Source: QYQL01 sp041674265 (lineage in GTDB: Bacteria > Verrucomicrobiota > Verrucomicrobiia > Chthoniobacterales > Terrimicrobiaceae). From it: a stretch of DNA of 61,386 nucleotides. The position numbers and the translations under genes were made by a program. Positions 8,562 to 18,600 of this stretch are shown here, piece by piece (position 1 is the first letter of the stretch; each line of letters opens with the position of its first letter). Under the pieces are notes generated by a model, which saw only the letters and a list, made by a program, of their open reading frames with translations, had not been told where the DNA came from and ran no database searches. The stretch spans positions 1 to 61,386 of the forward strand of contig JBAYWC010000003.1 in assembly GCA_041674265.1 (NCBI GenBank). Reading direction: 5' to 3'.

Positions 8562-10133
8562 TCATTCCCACTCGATGGTTGCCGGAGGTTTGCTGGAGAC
8601 ATCATAACAAATGCGGTTCACGCCACCGACCTCATTGATCAAGCGCGCGGAGATGCGCCCGAGAAGCTCGTGCGGCAGGCGAACCCAGTCGGCGGTCATC
8701 CCGTCATGGCTTTGGACGACCCTCAGGGCGATCGTGTAATCGTAGGTCCGCTCATCTCCCATCACCCCCACCGAGCGCACGGGAAGCAGCACCGCGAACG
8801 ACTGCCAGACTTTGTGATACCAGCCGGATTTTTTCATCTCCCCGATCACGATGGCATCCGCATCGCGGACAATCCGGAGCCGCTCGTCGGTGATGTCGCC
8901 GAGGATCCGGACGGCAAGGCCTGGACCGGGAAACGGCTGGCGCTGCACGATTTCCTTCGAGAGGCCGAGTTCGGCCCCGACCCGGCGCACCTCATCTTTG
9001 AAAAGCTGCCGGAGCGGCTCCACCAACTCGAATTTCATCCGCTCGGGAAGACCCCCGACATTGTGGTGGCTCTTGATGAGCGCGGCCGGGTTTCCGGAGA
9101 TGGAAACGCTCTCGATGACATCCGGATACAGGGTTCCCTGCGCCAGGAAACGGTAGCTTCCGGGGGATGTCTTCTTGAGATCGCGGGCGGCGGCCTCGAA
9201 GACTTTGATGAACTCGTTGCCGATGATCTTGCGCTTGCGCTCGGGATCGCTCACGCCTTTCAACTTGGCCAGAAACTGCCCGGAGGCATCGATCGTCCGC
9301 ATCCGGATCCGGAATTCCCCGGCAAAGAGTTTTTCCACAGCCGTCGCCTCGCCTTTGCGAAGCAGCCCGTTGTTGACGAAGATACAGGTGAGCTGGTCTC
9401 CGATCGCCTTGTGAATCAGGGCGGCGGCGACGGAAGAATCGACTCCGCCGCTCAGGCCGAGGATCACTTTCCCGTCGCCGACCTGCTCCCGGATTTCCCG
9501 GCAGGTCCGGTCGATGAAGGATTCCATCGTCCAGGACGGCTTGCAGCCGCAGATTCTATGGACGAAATTGGCCAGGATCTCGTGTCCCCGGGGGGTATGG
9601 ACGACCTCGGGGTGGAATTGCAGGCCGTAGATGTTGCGCCGGGTGTCACCGATCACCGCATGCCGGGAATTTTCCGTGCGGCCAAGGACGCGGAACCCGG
9701 CGGGAAGCCTGGTGATCTTGTCGCCGTGGCTGTTCCAGACATCCAGCTCGGCAGGCAGCTTGTGAAAAAGCGCGCAACGGGGGTCTCCCTTCAATTTGCC
9801 CGGCCCGTATTCCCGGCGGTCGGAACGTTCGACCTTTCCACCCAGACCGTGCGCGATCAACTGCATCCCGTAGCAAATGCCGAGCACCGGGATGCCGAGG
9901 GAGTACATTTTTTTGTCCACCTGCGGGGCCGTTTTCGCATAGACGCTCGCCGGTCCCCCGGAGAGGATGATGCCGGAGGGGTCCAGGGCGCGGATGGCGG
10001 CGGCTTTGGTGTGAAAGGGAACGATTTCCGAATAGACATGGCACTCGCGGACCCGCCGGGCGATGACTTGCGTGTATTGGGATCCGAAATCAAGAATCAG
10101 GATTTTATCTCCCGGCGGGTAATAATCGCTCAT
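8562..10133 (-). CDS. guaA: GMP synthase (glutamine-hydrolysing)
   Basis: 523 residues, full length. Converts XMP to GMP with glutamine and ATP. The N-terminal class I glutaminase domain shows the nucleophile elbow GICYGMQL; the ATP-pyrophosphatase domain shows the PP-loop LGLSGGVDSSVAAAL; the C-terminal dimerisation domain ends VNRICYDVSSKPPATIEWE, the conserved GMPS tail. ATG at 10133 (MSDYYPPGDKILILDFGSQY) is the family start. First gene of a guaA-coaD unit; a small lipoprotein gene on the same strand lies upstream. Confidence 0.97.
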   Translation of the reverse strand: MSDYYPPGDKILILDFGSQYTQVIARRVRECHVYSEIVPFHTKAAAIRALDPSGIILSGGPASVYAKTAPQVDKKMYSLGIPVLGICYGMQLIAHGLGGKVERSDRREYGPGKLKGDPRCALFHKLPAELDVWNSHGDKITRLPAGFRVLGRTENSRHAVIGDTRRNIYGLQFHPEVVHTPRGHEILANFVHRICGCKPSWTMESFIDRTCREIREQVGDGKVILGLSGGVDSSVAAALIHKAIGDQLTCIFVNNGLLRKGEATAVEKLFAGEFRIRMRTIDASGQFLAKLKGVSDPERKRKIIGNEFIKVFEAAARDLKKTSPGSYRFLAQGTLYPDVIESVSISGNPAALIKSHHNVGGLPERMKFELVEPLRQLFKDEVRRVGAELGLSKEIVQRQPFPGPGLAVRILGDITDERLRIVRDADAIVIGEMKKSGWYHKVWQSFAVLLPVRSVGVMGDERTYDYTIALRVVQSHDGMTADWVRLPHELLGRISARLINEVGGVNRICYDVSSKPPATIEWE

Positions 10134-10194
10134 AAAAAAATTGATATGCGCGGGCCGACGCCAAAGAACACCGGTCCGCTGGTGTGATTTGAGA

Positions 10195-10371
10195 TCAACG
10201 GTAGTCGGATCCGAAGGAATCCTGGGTCGGGTCGTTGGGCACGATTTGCCCCCTCCCCTGCAGTCCATCCTGGAATTTCTGCCCGACGCCGGATGCGCCC
10301 TGGTCAGCGATCGAACAGGCATTCAAGGTAAGGAGCAAAACCACGCTGAAGAACAAGAAGACGCCTTTCAT
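10195..10371 (-). CDS. Small predicted lipoprotein
   Basis: 58 residues. MKGVFLFFSVVLLLTLNACS is a textbook lipoprotein signal: charged start, hydrophobic core, and a lipobox-like LNAC. The mature part (about 40 residues, QGASGVGQKFQDGLQGRGQ ... DPTQDSFGSDYR) is polar and resembles nothing I can name. Start at 10371 is chosen because it begins the signal peptide. It lies 61 bases upstream of guaA on the same strand and is divergent from aat, with 28 bases between starts. Confidence 0.6.
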   Translation of the reverse strand: MKGVFLFFSVVLLLTLNACSIADQGASGVGQKFQDGLQGRGQIVPNDPTQDSFGSDYR

Positions 10372-10399
10372 CCGGCCAAGAATAATGATTTGTTCGGGT

Positions 10400-11038
10400 A
10401 TGGCAAACATGATTCCACGGGAGACCCTGTTGGGATTTTACCGCCAGGGAGTCTTTCCCATGGCTGGGCCCGACGGGTTGCGCCTGTTCTCGCCGGATCC
10501 GAGGGGAATCCTCCCGATCGAAGCGTTTCATGTTCCCCATGGAACGCGGCGGGCCTGGAAGGAAATGGATTGGGAGCTTCGCGTGGACTCCTGCTTTCCG
10601 GAGGTCGTGTTGGCGTGCGCGGAACGCGAGGAGACATGGATCGACGAGACGATTTTCCGGAGCTATGTCGCCCTGCACCAGGCCGGCCATGCGCATTCGG
10701 TTGAAATCTGGAGCCGGAGCCGTCTCGCGGGCGGATTGTATGGGGTCCGGATCGGCGCGGCATTTTTTGGGGAATCGATGTTTCACCGTGTCACGAACGC
10801 ATCCAAACTCGCCCTGTGTTGCCTGGTGGCTCTGCTGAAAAAAGGCGGGTTCGAGCTGTTGGACATCCAGTGGGTTACCCCTCACCTTGCGCGTTTCGGA
10901 GCCGTCGAAATCCCCCGTCCGGTTTACCTGAGAAGGCTGGCTCCCGCGATTGCCCGCCATGCGGATTTCACAGGCGCGACATGGACCCGCTACGCGCTCG
11001 ACAGCCTGCTCCAACCCGGAACGCGCCCGCATGTTTGA
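10400..11038 (+). CDS. aat: Leucyl/phenylalanyl-tRNA--protein transferase
   Basis: About 212 residues. Transfers Leu or Phe from charged tRNA to N-terminal Arg/Lys of proteins, marking them for ClpS/ClpAP degradation (bacterial N-degron pathway). Family hallmarks: GFYRQGVFPMA at the start of the fold, WSRSRLAGGLYGVRIGAAFFGESMFHR in the catalytic core, and LDIQWVTPHLARFGAVEIPR near the end. Several in-frame ATGs (10385, 10400, 10409) are possible; 10400 gives MANMIPRETLLGFY. Monocistronic here; an insertion-sequence remnant lies immediately downstream on the other strand. Confidence 0.9.
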   Translation: MANMIPRETLLGFYRQGVFPMAGPDGLRLFSPDPRGILPIEAFHVPHGTRRAWKEMDWELRVDSCFPEVVLACAEREETWIDETIFRSYVALHQAGHAHSVEIWSRSRLAGGLYGVRIGAAFFGESMFHRVTNASKLALCCLVALLKKGGFELLDIQWVTPHLARFGAVEIPRPVYLRRLAPAIARHADFTGATWTRYALDSLLQPGTRPHV

Positions 11039-11041
11039 CGG

Positions 11042-11291
11042 TTTGTGCGTTGAGCGACCCGGCCGTTCGGATGCTCGCCAGATCGTGATCTCTGGTTTCC
11101 ACCGCCCCGAGCGCGCTGTAGCGTTGCCGCCCACTTCCCGTGCGCACCAGCACACGAGTCAGGCACCGGATCATCCCCAGAAATGCTCCGAGGACGAAGT
11201 GGGCGGCAACAACGAAAAAACCGCGGCGTGTCCCCTCGCGGGCCTCCTCGAGGCGTGGGATCAGCTCCTCTTGGAGAAACACGAGTTGCAT
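11042..11291 (-). pseudogene. IS630-family (DDE_3) transposase fragment
   Basis: Reading minus from 11291 gives MQLVFLQEELIPRLEEAREG, then FFVVAAHFVLGAFLGMIRCL, SGRQRYSALGAVETRDHDL and SLNAQTV. This is the start of the DDE superfamily endonuclease domain of IS630-type transposases, where the usual catalytic FFVDAAHF has become FFVVAAHF (first Asp lost). An in-frame stop lies just upstream and similarity ends near 11042, where the aat gene begins. The copy is dead: truncated at both ends and missing its first catalytic Asp. Confidence 0.65.
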
Positions 11292-11559
11292 CTGGGGGTC
11301 ACCAGATCACAGTGGGATATGCCTCGGTCAGCCGCCGACTCTGGCGGCCAAAGCGTTACGCAATCTGAACCACCCCTCTGTGATTTATCCGGGTTAGCCC
11401 GCTACGAGGAGTGCAAAGCCCACCTCTGTCCTCAATTTTCCGTGAAACTACAAAGATGAAGTCTGGAAAACCATGCCCGCTTCCTGCTCCCCTACGACCA
11501 TTGGCCGAGTTCCCGGCGACAATAAAAGGCGCAGCGTTCAACGACCAAGACCGAAAATA
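11292..11559. other. Degenerate sequence, probable further IS remnant
   Basis: No intact gene. The stretch continues upstream of the IS630-like fragment with several frames broken by stops. The sequence AACCCGGATAAAT (minus strand, near 11390) reminded me of insertion-sequence ends, but I cannot assign it. Confidence 0.3.
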
Positions 11560-12039
11560 TTACTGACTTGATGGAAGCTGGCCAGGAACACGGAACTCAA
11601 CATGCCGCACCCTGCCGCCCGGCTGGGCGATGTATACACCAACTACCATGCAGGCAATGGCCGCGAGGGCGGTCGTGGCGGCCAGCGGCAGGGACGTGCG
11701 CGGCCAGCGCGCGGGAATGACGAGCGCAATGGTGGCGAGACCGGCCATTGCGTAGAAAGTCCAGGCCAGCCGGTCGGCGCGGTCCATGTGTTCATCCAGC
11801 CAGTCGGAGCCGGCGGCGTCGGAGATCTTGCGGATCGGTTTGTAGGCCGCGGAGCCGGTTTCATAGACCGGCCACGCGGAAGCCCCCGCAACGAGGACAA
11901 TCACAAGGGCGGTGACCAGCGCCGACCGCTGGCGCAGAGCCAGCGCAACGACCAACGCGAGAACTCCCAGCGCCGTGCCGACAATCGGCAGGTGATTGAT
12001 GAGGACGTGCTGATAAGCCGGCTGTTGGAGTTCCGTGAG
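11560..12039 (-). CDS. Integral membrane protein, DUF2231-like
   Basis: About 159 residues with four predicted membrane segments. The N-terminal HVLINHLPIVGTALGVLALV resembles the conserved histidine-containing start of DUF2231-type membrane proteins (xxH.xxVHFPIA pattern), often found beside metal or redox genes; function unknown. ATG at 12039 (MLTELQQPAY) gives a sensible N-terminus. It lies 58 bases downstream of the small metal-binding gene on the same strand, so the two probably form an operon divergent from the efflux genes. Confidence 0.6.
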   Translation of the reverse strand, partial: LTELQQPAYQHVLINHLPIVGTALGVLALVVALALRQRSALVTALVIVLVAGASAWPVYETGSAAYKPIRKISDAAGSDWLDEHMDRADRLAWTFYAMAGLATIALVIPARWPRTSLPLAATTALAAIACMVVGVYIAQPGGRVRHVEFRVPGQLPSSQ

Positions 12040-12097
12040 CATGCGCGAAAAGAAGCGCGGATTCCCCCGCGCCCCCACCCGTTGAATTGGCGGCCCT

Positions 12098-12403
12098 TTA
12101 CGGCATCTGCATGTTGTCCATCGAATGGGAGGCGCCGGACGGCTTCGCCTTGACGGCCTCCTGGAATTTCTTCATGGCCGCGGCGGGGTCCTTGTCGAAT
12201 TGCTTCTTGCAATCCTTGCAACACATTTTGATTTCCTGGCCCTCGTAAACGAAGGCGAAAGGCTTGCCCATCTCTCCGAGCTTGTCCCCTGAGATGAAGC
12301 AGATTTCCAGCGGATAGGGGGTTGGTTTGGCCTGGTCGTCGCCGCGAGAAACGCCGGCGAGACCAAACATGCTGAGGGCTGCGATTGCGATGAGTGATTT
12401 CAT
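12098..12403 (-). CDS. Small periplasmic YHS/TRASH-like metal-binding protein
   Basis: 101 residues. A signal peptide (MKSLIAIAALSMFGLAGVSRG) is followed by a short cysteine domain: ICFISGDKLGEMGKPFAFVY, then KMCCKDCKKQF. The spaced Cys ... CCxxC arrangement is that of YHS/TRASH-type metal-binding modules, which sense or deliver soft metals. A Met-rich tail (SMDNMQMP) also suits Cu(I)/Ag(I). Divergent from cusC-like with about 200 bases between, pointing to a shared metal-responsive control region, though I see no regulator gene. Role in copper/silver handling is inferred. Confidence 0.7.
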   Translation of the reverse strand: MKSLIAIAALSMFGLAGVSRGDDQAKPTPYPLEICFISGDKLGEMGKPFAFVYEGQEIKMCCKDCKKQFDKDPAAAMKKFQEAVKAKPSGASHSMDNMQMP

Positions 12404-12607
12404 GGTGTCTTGTTTGTTCAAGTCATCCCAAATGGACAACCTGTCTTCGGATGAGTCAAACGGTATCTCATGGGAAATCCCTCATGGAAAATTCGGCTTC
12501 TCCTGCCGCGGAACGGAAACTGTCCGGGAAGGTGGTCGCAACTGTCCGCAAGGACCCGGTGCGCTTTTTTGAGGGACTGGGCCGCAATTATCGTTTTAGA
12601 TCCCAAT

Positions 12608-13885
12608 ATGAGAAGAATCGCTTGCGCCGTATCTCTCTTGCCCGCCATCCTTGCGGCGGAAACTTTGGACTTCGACCAGGCGCAAAAATATGCCCTCTTC
12701 CATAGTCCGGCCATCCAGGCCGCATACTCCACGATCGGGCAGGCGCGCGGGCGGCTCTTGCAGTCCGGCCTCTGGCCCAACCCCGAAATCGACCTTTCCT
12801 ATCGCGCGGATGTCTTTTTTGGCGGCGAGGGCCAGGACAAGGCGATGGCGTCCCTCATGCAACGCCTTCCCTGGAGCGGGCGGCTGGCCCGCGCACAGAA
12901 CGTTTCGCGGGTGGAAGTGGCGATGGCGCTGGCCGAAGTCCGCGATGCGGAGCGCAAGCTGGTCCTGGATGTCCAGCGCGCGTTCATCCAGGCCAGGGCG
13001 GCGGCGGAAAAAGCCGCCTCGCTCAAAAAATTGATCGGGTCCGTGGATTCGTTGATCGCGTTGAACGAAGCGCAACGGCAAGCCGGCCAGGGATCCGCGA
13101 TGGCCGTCAACCTTGCGAAAGTCGAGAGGGAGGGGCTCCGGCAGCAACTCCTGTCCCTCGAGGCCGACGAAGGAGTCGCGCTGGCCACGCTCCAAGGGTT
13201 GTTGGGGATGAAGGAACCGCCGGGCTTGAAGAATTCGATGGCGGAAATCATTTCCCGTTTGCGGCAGGGAACGACCGGGAAGAAACTCTATCGTCCCGAT
13301 CTGGTTCGCGCCTCGTTGGAAGCGGACGCCGTGGCGGCGGAAATCGCCCTCGCGCGCGCGGAAACGTGGGAAGACATCACCGTGGGCGTGGAATACGAGT
13401 TCATGAGAACGCTCGACGGGCCGGACCTCATGAACGACAACTTCCTGGGCGCGCGAGTGATTCTGCCGCTCCCGGTGTGGAACCGCAACCAGGGAGCGAT
13501 TGCCGAAAAGACAGCCGGAAGGGAACGCGCCAAAAGGGCGCTTGAAGCGACGAAACTGGACATCGAAGCCGGGATTGCCGCCGCCCGCGTTCGCGCGGCC
13601 AAAACCGCATCCGTCGCTTCCCTCATCCTGAAAGACTCCCTCCCGCTTCTCGACGAAACCCGCGGAGTGCTCGAATCCGCGATCCAAACCGGCCAGGCCG
13701 ATACCACGGAAGCCATCACCCTCACGAACCAGGAGATCACCCAACGGCTCTTCTACGTGGATTCGCTGATGAACCAGGCGCAGGCGCTCAGCGAATTGGA
13801 AGCCGCCCTCGGATCCAACCGCCACCTCCACCGCGACATTTTCACGAACACGATCCATGACAAGAAACCACCGGCCAAACACTGA
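12608..13885 (+). CDS. TolC-family outer-membrane efflux protein (CusC/CzcC type)
   Basis: 425 residues. Signal peptide MRRIACAVSLLPAILAAE, then two repeats of the long helical/beta barrel fold: LDFDQAQKYALFHSPAIQAA opens the first and TTGKKLYRPDLVRASLEADA the second, with alternating heptad-like helices that form the periplasmic tunnel. It would be the outer-membrane exit duct of the RND pump encoded downstream. ATG at 12608 begins the signal peptide. First gene of a three-gene set with the adaptor (150 bases on) and the pump. No lipobox Cys, unlike E. coli CusC. Confidence 0.85.
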   Translation: MRRIACAVSLLPAILAAETLDFDQAQKYALFHSPAIQAAYSTIGQARGRLLQSGLWPNPEIDLSYRADVFFGGEGQDKAMASLMQRLPWSGRLARAQNVSRVEVAMALAEVRDAERKLVLDVQRAFIQARAAAEKAASLKKLIGSVDSLIALNEAQRQAGQGSAMAVNLAKVEREGLRQQLLSLEADEGVALATLQGLLGMKEPPGLKNSMAEIISRLRQGTTGKKLYRPDLVRASLEADAVAAEIALARAETWEDITVGVEYEFMRTLDGPDLMNDNFLGARVILPLPVWNRNQGAIAEKTAGRERAKRALEATKLDIEAGIAAARVRAAKTASVASLILKDSLPLLDETRGVLESAIQTGQADTTEAITLTNQEITQRLFYVDSLMNQAQALSELEAALGSNRHLHRDIFTNTIHDKKPPAKH

Positions 13886-14035
13886 GCGTCGCAAGGCGAC
13901 CGCCACCGTTTCCTTGAAAACACGAATCGCCCATTGCACAAAGCTCCTTTTCCGGGAAGCGCGCGCGTCCCGCCGGGCCCATTTTCCCGCAAAGGGAAAT
14001 CCGCCATCGTTTCAGGAAACAGACTTTTCCACCCT

Positions 14036-15604
14036 ATGAAACGCACCCTGATTCTCGTTGTGGGCCTCCTCTGCGCCGGGCTCGCCGGATTCCTGCTCTT
14101 CCGGTCATTCAACCCCTCATCGAAACCGGCCGCCACGGCGGAAAAGCAACTCTACACCTGCGGGATGCATCCGCAGGTGGTGCGGGACAAGCCGGGCGAC
14201 TGCCCGATTTGCGGCATGAAACTCCAGCCATTGCGCAAACAGCCTTCCCCGGCTTCCGGCCAGGCATCCGGGGAGCGGAAGATCCGGTATTACCAGTCCA
14301 CCATGACGCCCGGCGAGGTCAGCCAGACCCCGGCCAAAGACAGCATGGGCATGGACATGGTTCCGGTTTATGAGGGCGAAAAATCGGAAGGCGGGACGAT
14401 AGACATCGACCCCGTGACCATCCAGACGATGGGAGTGCGGATCGGGGAAGTGACGTCCGGCCCGTTGAAGCGGTCGATCCGCACCGTCGGCGTGGTGGAT
14501 TTCAACGAAACGGCCCTCACCGATGTCACCGCGAGGTTCAAAGGCTGGATCGAGAAACTCTTCGTCGATGCCACCGGCTTTGCCGTGAAAAAGGGCGAGC
14601 CGCTTTTCGAGGCCTATTCCCCCGAGGTCTATAACACGGAACTGGAATTCGCCTCCCTGACGCGCAGCGGAAACACGGCGCTGGCGAAGACCAGCATCGA
14701 GCGCCTCGGTTTGCTGGATGTTCCGGCGGCGGAGTTGGCCCAATTGAAGTCCGGCGGAAAACCCTCGCGGACGATCACGATGCTCTCGCCGGCCGACGGG
14801 GTTGTCATCGAGAAAACGGCGGTGGCGGGGATGATGTTCGAGCCGGGCATGAATCTCTACCGCCTCGCCGATCTTTCCCTCGTTTGGCTCAAGGCGCAAA
14901 TCTACGAGCAGGACATGGCCTTCGTCCAGTTGGGGCAGGAGGCCGCCGCACACATCGACTCCCTGCCAGGAAAGCGGTTTTACGGTCGCGTGACCTATGT
15001 TTACCCCACATTGGATCCGAAGACCCGGACCGCCCAGGTCCGCATGGAGTTCCACAATCCCGGCCTGCTTCTGAAACCGGGCATGTTCGCGAAGGTGGAA
15101 CTGGAATCCGAAATCGCCCCGTCCGCCACCCTCGTGCCGGAAAGCGCCGTCTTGAGAAGCGGCGACCGGGCGACCGTCTTCCTGGCGCTGGACGGCGGGA
15201 AATTCGACCCCCGCGAAGTGATTCTCGGGCCGCGCGACAGCAGCGAACGCTACCAGGTCCTGCACGGGTTGGCTCCCGGGGACCGGGTGGTCACCTCCGC
15301 CCAGTTCATGCTCGATTCCGAAAGCCAGCTGCGCGAGGCCATCCAAAAAATGCTGGATCCGGAAAGGAAATCCGCCCCCGTGCCGGCGGACGGGCATGCC
15401 CGGATGGCGGCGGTGCCGGAGGCCCCGGCCACGGACGCCCCCAAGACATTCATCTGCCCCATGCCCGAGCATGCAAACATAGAATACGAGCACGGCGGAA
15501 AGTGCCCCGTTTGCGCCATGACACTCATCCCCGGACGCGCTTCCGCGCAGCCGGTCGCCACTCCCGCCCCATCCGCCACCGATCATGCTCCGGGCAATCA
15601 TTGA
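14036..15604 (+). CDS. cusB: RND efflux periplasmic adaptor with three heavy-metal-binding modules (CusB type)
   Basis: 522 residues. One N-terminal membrane segment (LILVVGLLCAGLAGFLLF) anchors it. Metal-binding modules: residues ~40-66 (LYTCGMHPQVV ... DCPICGMKLQP), a variant at ~84-113 (YYQSTMTPGE ... DSMGMDMVPVYE), and a third near the C-terminus, 471-500 (FICPMPEHANIE ... KCPVCAMTLIPG). Between them is the membrane-fusion core: barrel-sandwich hybrid, hairpin and beta barrel (ARFKGWIEKLFVDATG, then LFEAYSPEVYNTELEF). CusB-type adaptors collect Cu(I)/Ag(I) and pass it to the pump. It overlaps the pump gene by 20 bases. Three such modules in one adaptor is more than usual. Confidence 0.9.
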   Translation: MKRTLILVVGLLCAGLAGFLLFRSFNPSSKPAATAEKQLYTCGMHPQVVRDKPGDCPICGMKLQPLRKQPSPASGQASGERKIRYYQSTMTPGEVSQTPAKDSMGMDMVPVYEGEKSEGGTIDIDPVTIQTMGVRIGEVTSGPLKRSIRTVGVVDFNETALTDVTARFKGWIEKLFVDATGFAVKKGEPLFEAYSPEVYNTELEFASLTRSGNTALAKTSIERLGLLDVPAAELAQLKSGGKPSRTITMLSPADGVVIEKTAVAGMMFEPGMNLYRLADLSLVWLKAQIYEQDMAFVQLGQEAAAHIDSLPGKRFYGRVTYVYPTLDPKTRTAQVRMEFHNPGLLLKPGMFAKVELESEIAPSATLVPESAVLRSGDRATVFLALDGGKFDPREVILGPRDSSERYQVLHGLAPGDRVVTSAQFMLDSESQLREAIQKMLDPERKSAPVPADGHARMAAVPEAPATDAPKTFICPMPEHANIEYEHGGKCPVCAMTLIPGRASAQPVATPAPSATDHAPGNH

Positions 15605-18600
15605 TGCTTCGCTCAGGAACCGGTTTCTCGTCCTGATCGGGACGGTCGCGCTGGTCGCCGCCGGTGTGCTGGCGCTCCGCACGATCCCGCTCGACGCGAT
15701 CCCGGACCTCTCCGACACGCAGGTCATCATCTACACCGAGTGGCCGGGCCAGGCCCCCCAGCTCGTCCAGGACCAGGTCACGTATCCGATCACGGCAAAG
15801 ATGCTTTCGGTGCCGAACGCAAAAGCCGTGCGCGGATATTCCTTCTACGGGTTCTCGTTCGTCTACGTCATCTTCGAGGACGGCACCGATCCCTACTGGG
15901 CGCGCAGCCGCGTTTTGGAATATCTCAGCGGCCTGGCATCCGCTTTGCCGCAGGGGGTGGTGCCCACGCTCGGGCCCGATGCCACCGGTGTCGGCTGGGC
16001 CTTCATGTATTCCCTGCATTCCAAGGAACGCAGTCTCGCCGAACTGCGCTCGATGCAGGACTGGTATCTCAAATACCAACTGACGTCGGTGGAGGGAGTC
16101 GCCGAGGTGGCGTCTGTCGGCGGCTTCGTCAAGCAATACCAGGTCACTGTCGATCCGGTGAGGCTCCGGGCCTACGACGTTTCCATTCGCGACGTGGCCG
16201 GGGCGATCAAGAAGAGCAATGGCGAGGTGGGCGGACGGTCGCTCGAACTTGCCGAGAAGGAATTCATCCTCCGGGTGCGCGGTTACGTCGAGCGGACCGC
16301 CGATCTCGAAAAAGTGGCGGTGGGCGTCGGGGAGAACGGCGCCCCCATCCTCCTGCGCGACGTGGCGACCGTGCAACTCGGCCCGGACATGCGGCGGGGG
16401 ATCGCCGAACTCAATGGAGAGGGGGAGACAGTGGGAGGCATCGCCATCGTCCGCTACGGCGCGAATGCCCGGCAGGTCATCAGGGACGTCAAGGCGAAAT
16501 TGGACGAGGCCATGAAGGGGCTTCCTGAGGATGTCTCCTATACGGTGGCCTACGACCGCACGGCCTTGATCGACCGCGCTGTCAGGACACTCGAAGAAAA
16601 GCTGGTCGAGGAAAGCCTCGTCGTCGCCCTGGTTTGCATGATTTTTCTGCTTCACTTCCGAAGCGCGCTCGTGGCGATCATCATCCTGCCCATCGCCGTG
16701 CTGGCTTCCTTCGTCATCATGCGGGCGCAGGGGCTCAGCGCGAACATCATGTCGCTCGGCGGCATCGCGATCGCGATCGGCGCGATGGTCGACGCCGTCA
16801 TCATCATGATCGAAAACGCGCACAAGCACATCGAGCATGACGGTGGAAAGAAGGACCATTGGCAGATTATCCGGGATGCCTCCATCGAGGTCGGCCCCAC
16901 GCTCTTCTATTCGTTGCTGGTCATCACGGTTTCCTTCATCCCTGTCTTTACCTTGCAGGCGCAGGAAGGCCGGCTTTTCAAGCCGCTCGCTTTCACAAAA
17001 ACCTACTCGATGGCGGCGGCCGCCCTCCTTTCGATCACCCTCGCGCCAGTCCTCATGGGCTATTTCATCCGGGGCAAAATCCCGCCGGAGGAGAAGAATC
17101 CGGTCAACCGCCTGCTGGTCTGGATCTACCATCCCTGCATCGACTTCGTGATCCGGTTCCGTTGGCAGGTGATCGGCGCGGCCCTGGGCATCGTGCTCTG
17201 GGTCTTCGTTCCCTGGGACTTTCTTGTCACTTCACGGCTGCCGGAGGGCCCGTTGCGGAACTTTGCGTCCGCCATCGGCAAGGTTTTCCCTTTCCAACAC
17301 ATCGGCTCTGAGTTCATGCCTCCCCTGTACGAAGGCGATCTCCTTTACATGCCGACGACGTTTCCGGGCATCTCGCCCACGAAGGCGCGGGAGATCGTCC
17401 AAGTCACGGATCGGATCATCAAGAGCTTTCCGGAAGTCCATCACGCGTTTGGAAAGATCGGACGCGCCGAGACCGCCACCGACCCCGCTCCCTTTGACAT
17501 GATCGAAACCACCGTCATGCTCAAGGACGAGAAGGATTGGCCCAAGGTGGACATCAAAGACGCCGCCGGGAACACCGCCGCCCACCGGCGGCGCACCGTG
17601 GACGAACTCGTGGAAGCCCTCAACGCGGCGATCCAGATTCCGGGGCTGACCAATGCCTGGACGATGCCGATCAAGACCCGCATCGACATGCTGGCCACGG
17701 GAATCAAGACGCCGGTCGGGATCAAGGTGGCCGGCCCGAATCTTCCCGAACTGGAACGCATCGCGTCCGAGATCGAGGCGGTGGTCCGCGAGGTGCCGGG
17801 CACATCCAGCGTGTTTGCCGAACGCGTCATGGGCGGCAACTACATCGAATTCCATATTCGCCGGGACGAAATCGCCCGCTACGGCCTCACGCTCGGCGAT
17901 GTGCAGGAAGTCCTCGAGGTCGCTCTCGGAGGCATGCCGCTGACCACAACCGTCGAAGGCCTCGAACGGTATGCCATCACCCTGCGCTACGACCGCGATT
18001 TCCGCGAAAACCTCGACGCGCTCAAGGAAATCGTCGTGCCGACCCCCACCGGCGCCCAGATTCCTCTCGGCCAGCTCGCCGACTTGAAAATCGCCCGCGC
18101 CCCGATGGGGATCAAAAGCGAAGATGCGGTCCCCAACGCCTGGATTTACGTCGATGTGAAGGGCATGGATATCGGCACCTATGTGCGGATGGCCCGGCGC
18201 GCGGTCGAGGAAGCGGTCGGTGCCGGGAAAATTTCCCTGCCCAGCGGCTACAACATCCTCTGGAGCGGCCAATACGAATACATGCTCCGGGCGCAACAGC
18301 GTCTCCTGCTGGTGGTCCCGGCCACGCTCCTCCTGATCATACTGATCATTTACCTGAACACAAAGTCCGCCATCAAGATGGCGATCGTCCTCCTGGCGGT
18401 CCCCTTCTCGCTTGTCGGCGCGTTCTGGGCGCTCTATCTCCTTGGCTACAACCTCAGCGTGGCCGCCTGGGTCGGAATCATCGCGCTCGCCGGGCTGGAT
18501 GCGGAGACCGGAGTCGTCATGCTCCTCTACCTCGATCTCGCTTATGGGGACTGGAAGAAAAAGGGGGCCATGCGGAATTTGGACGACCTCCGCGACGCCA

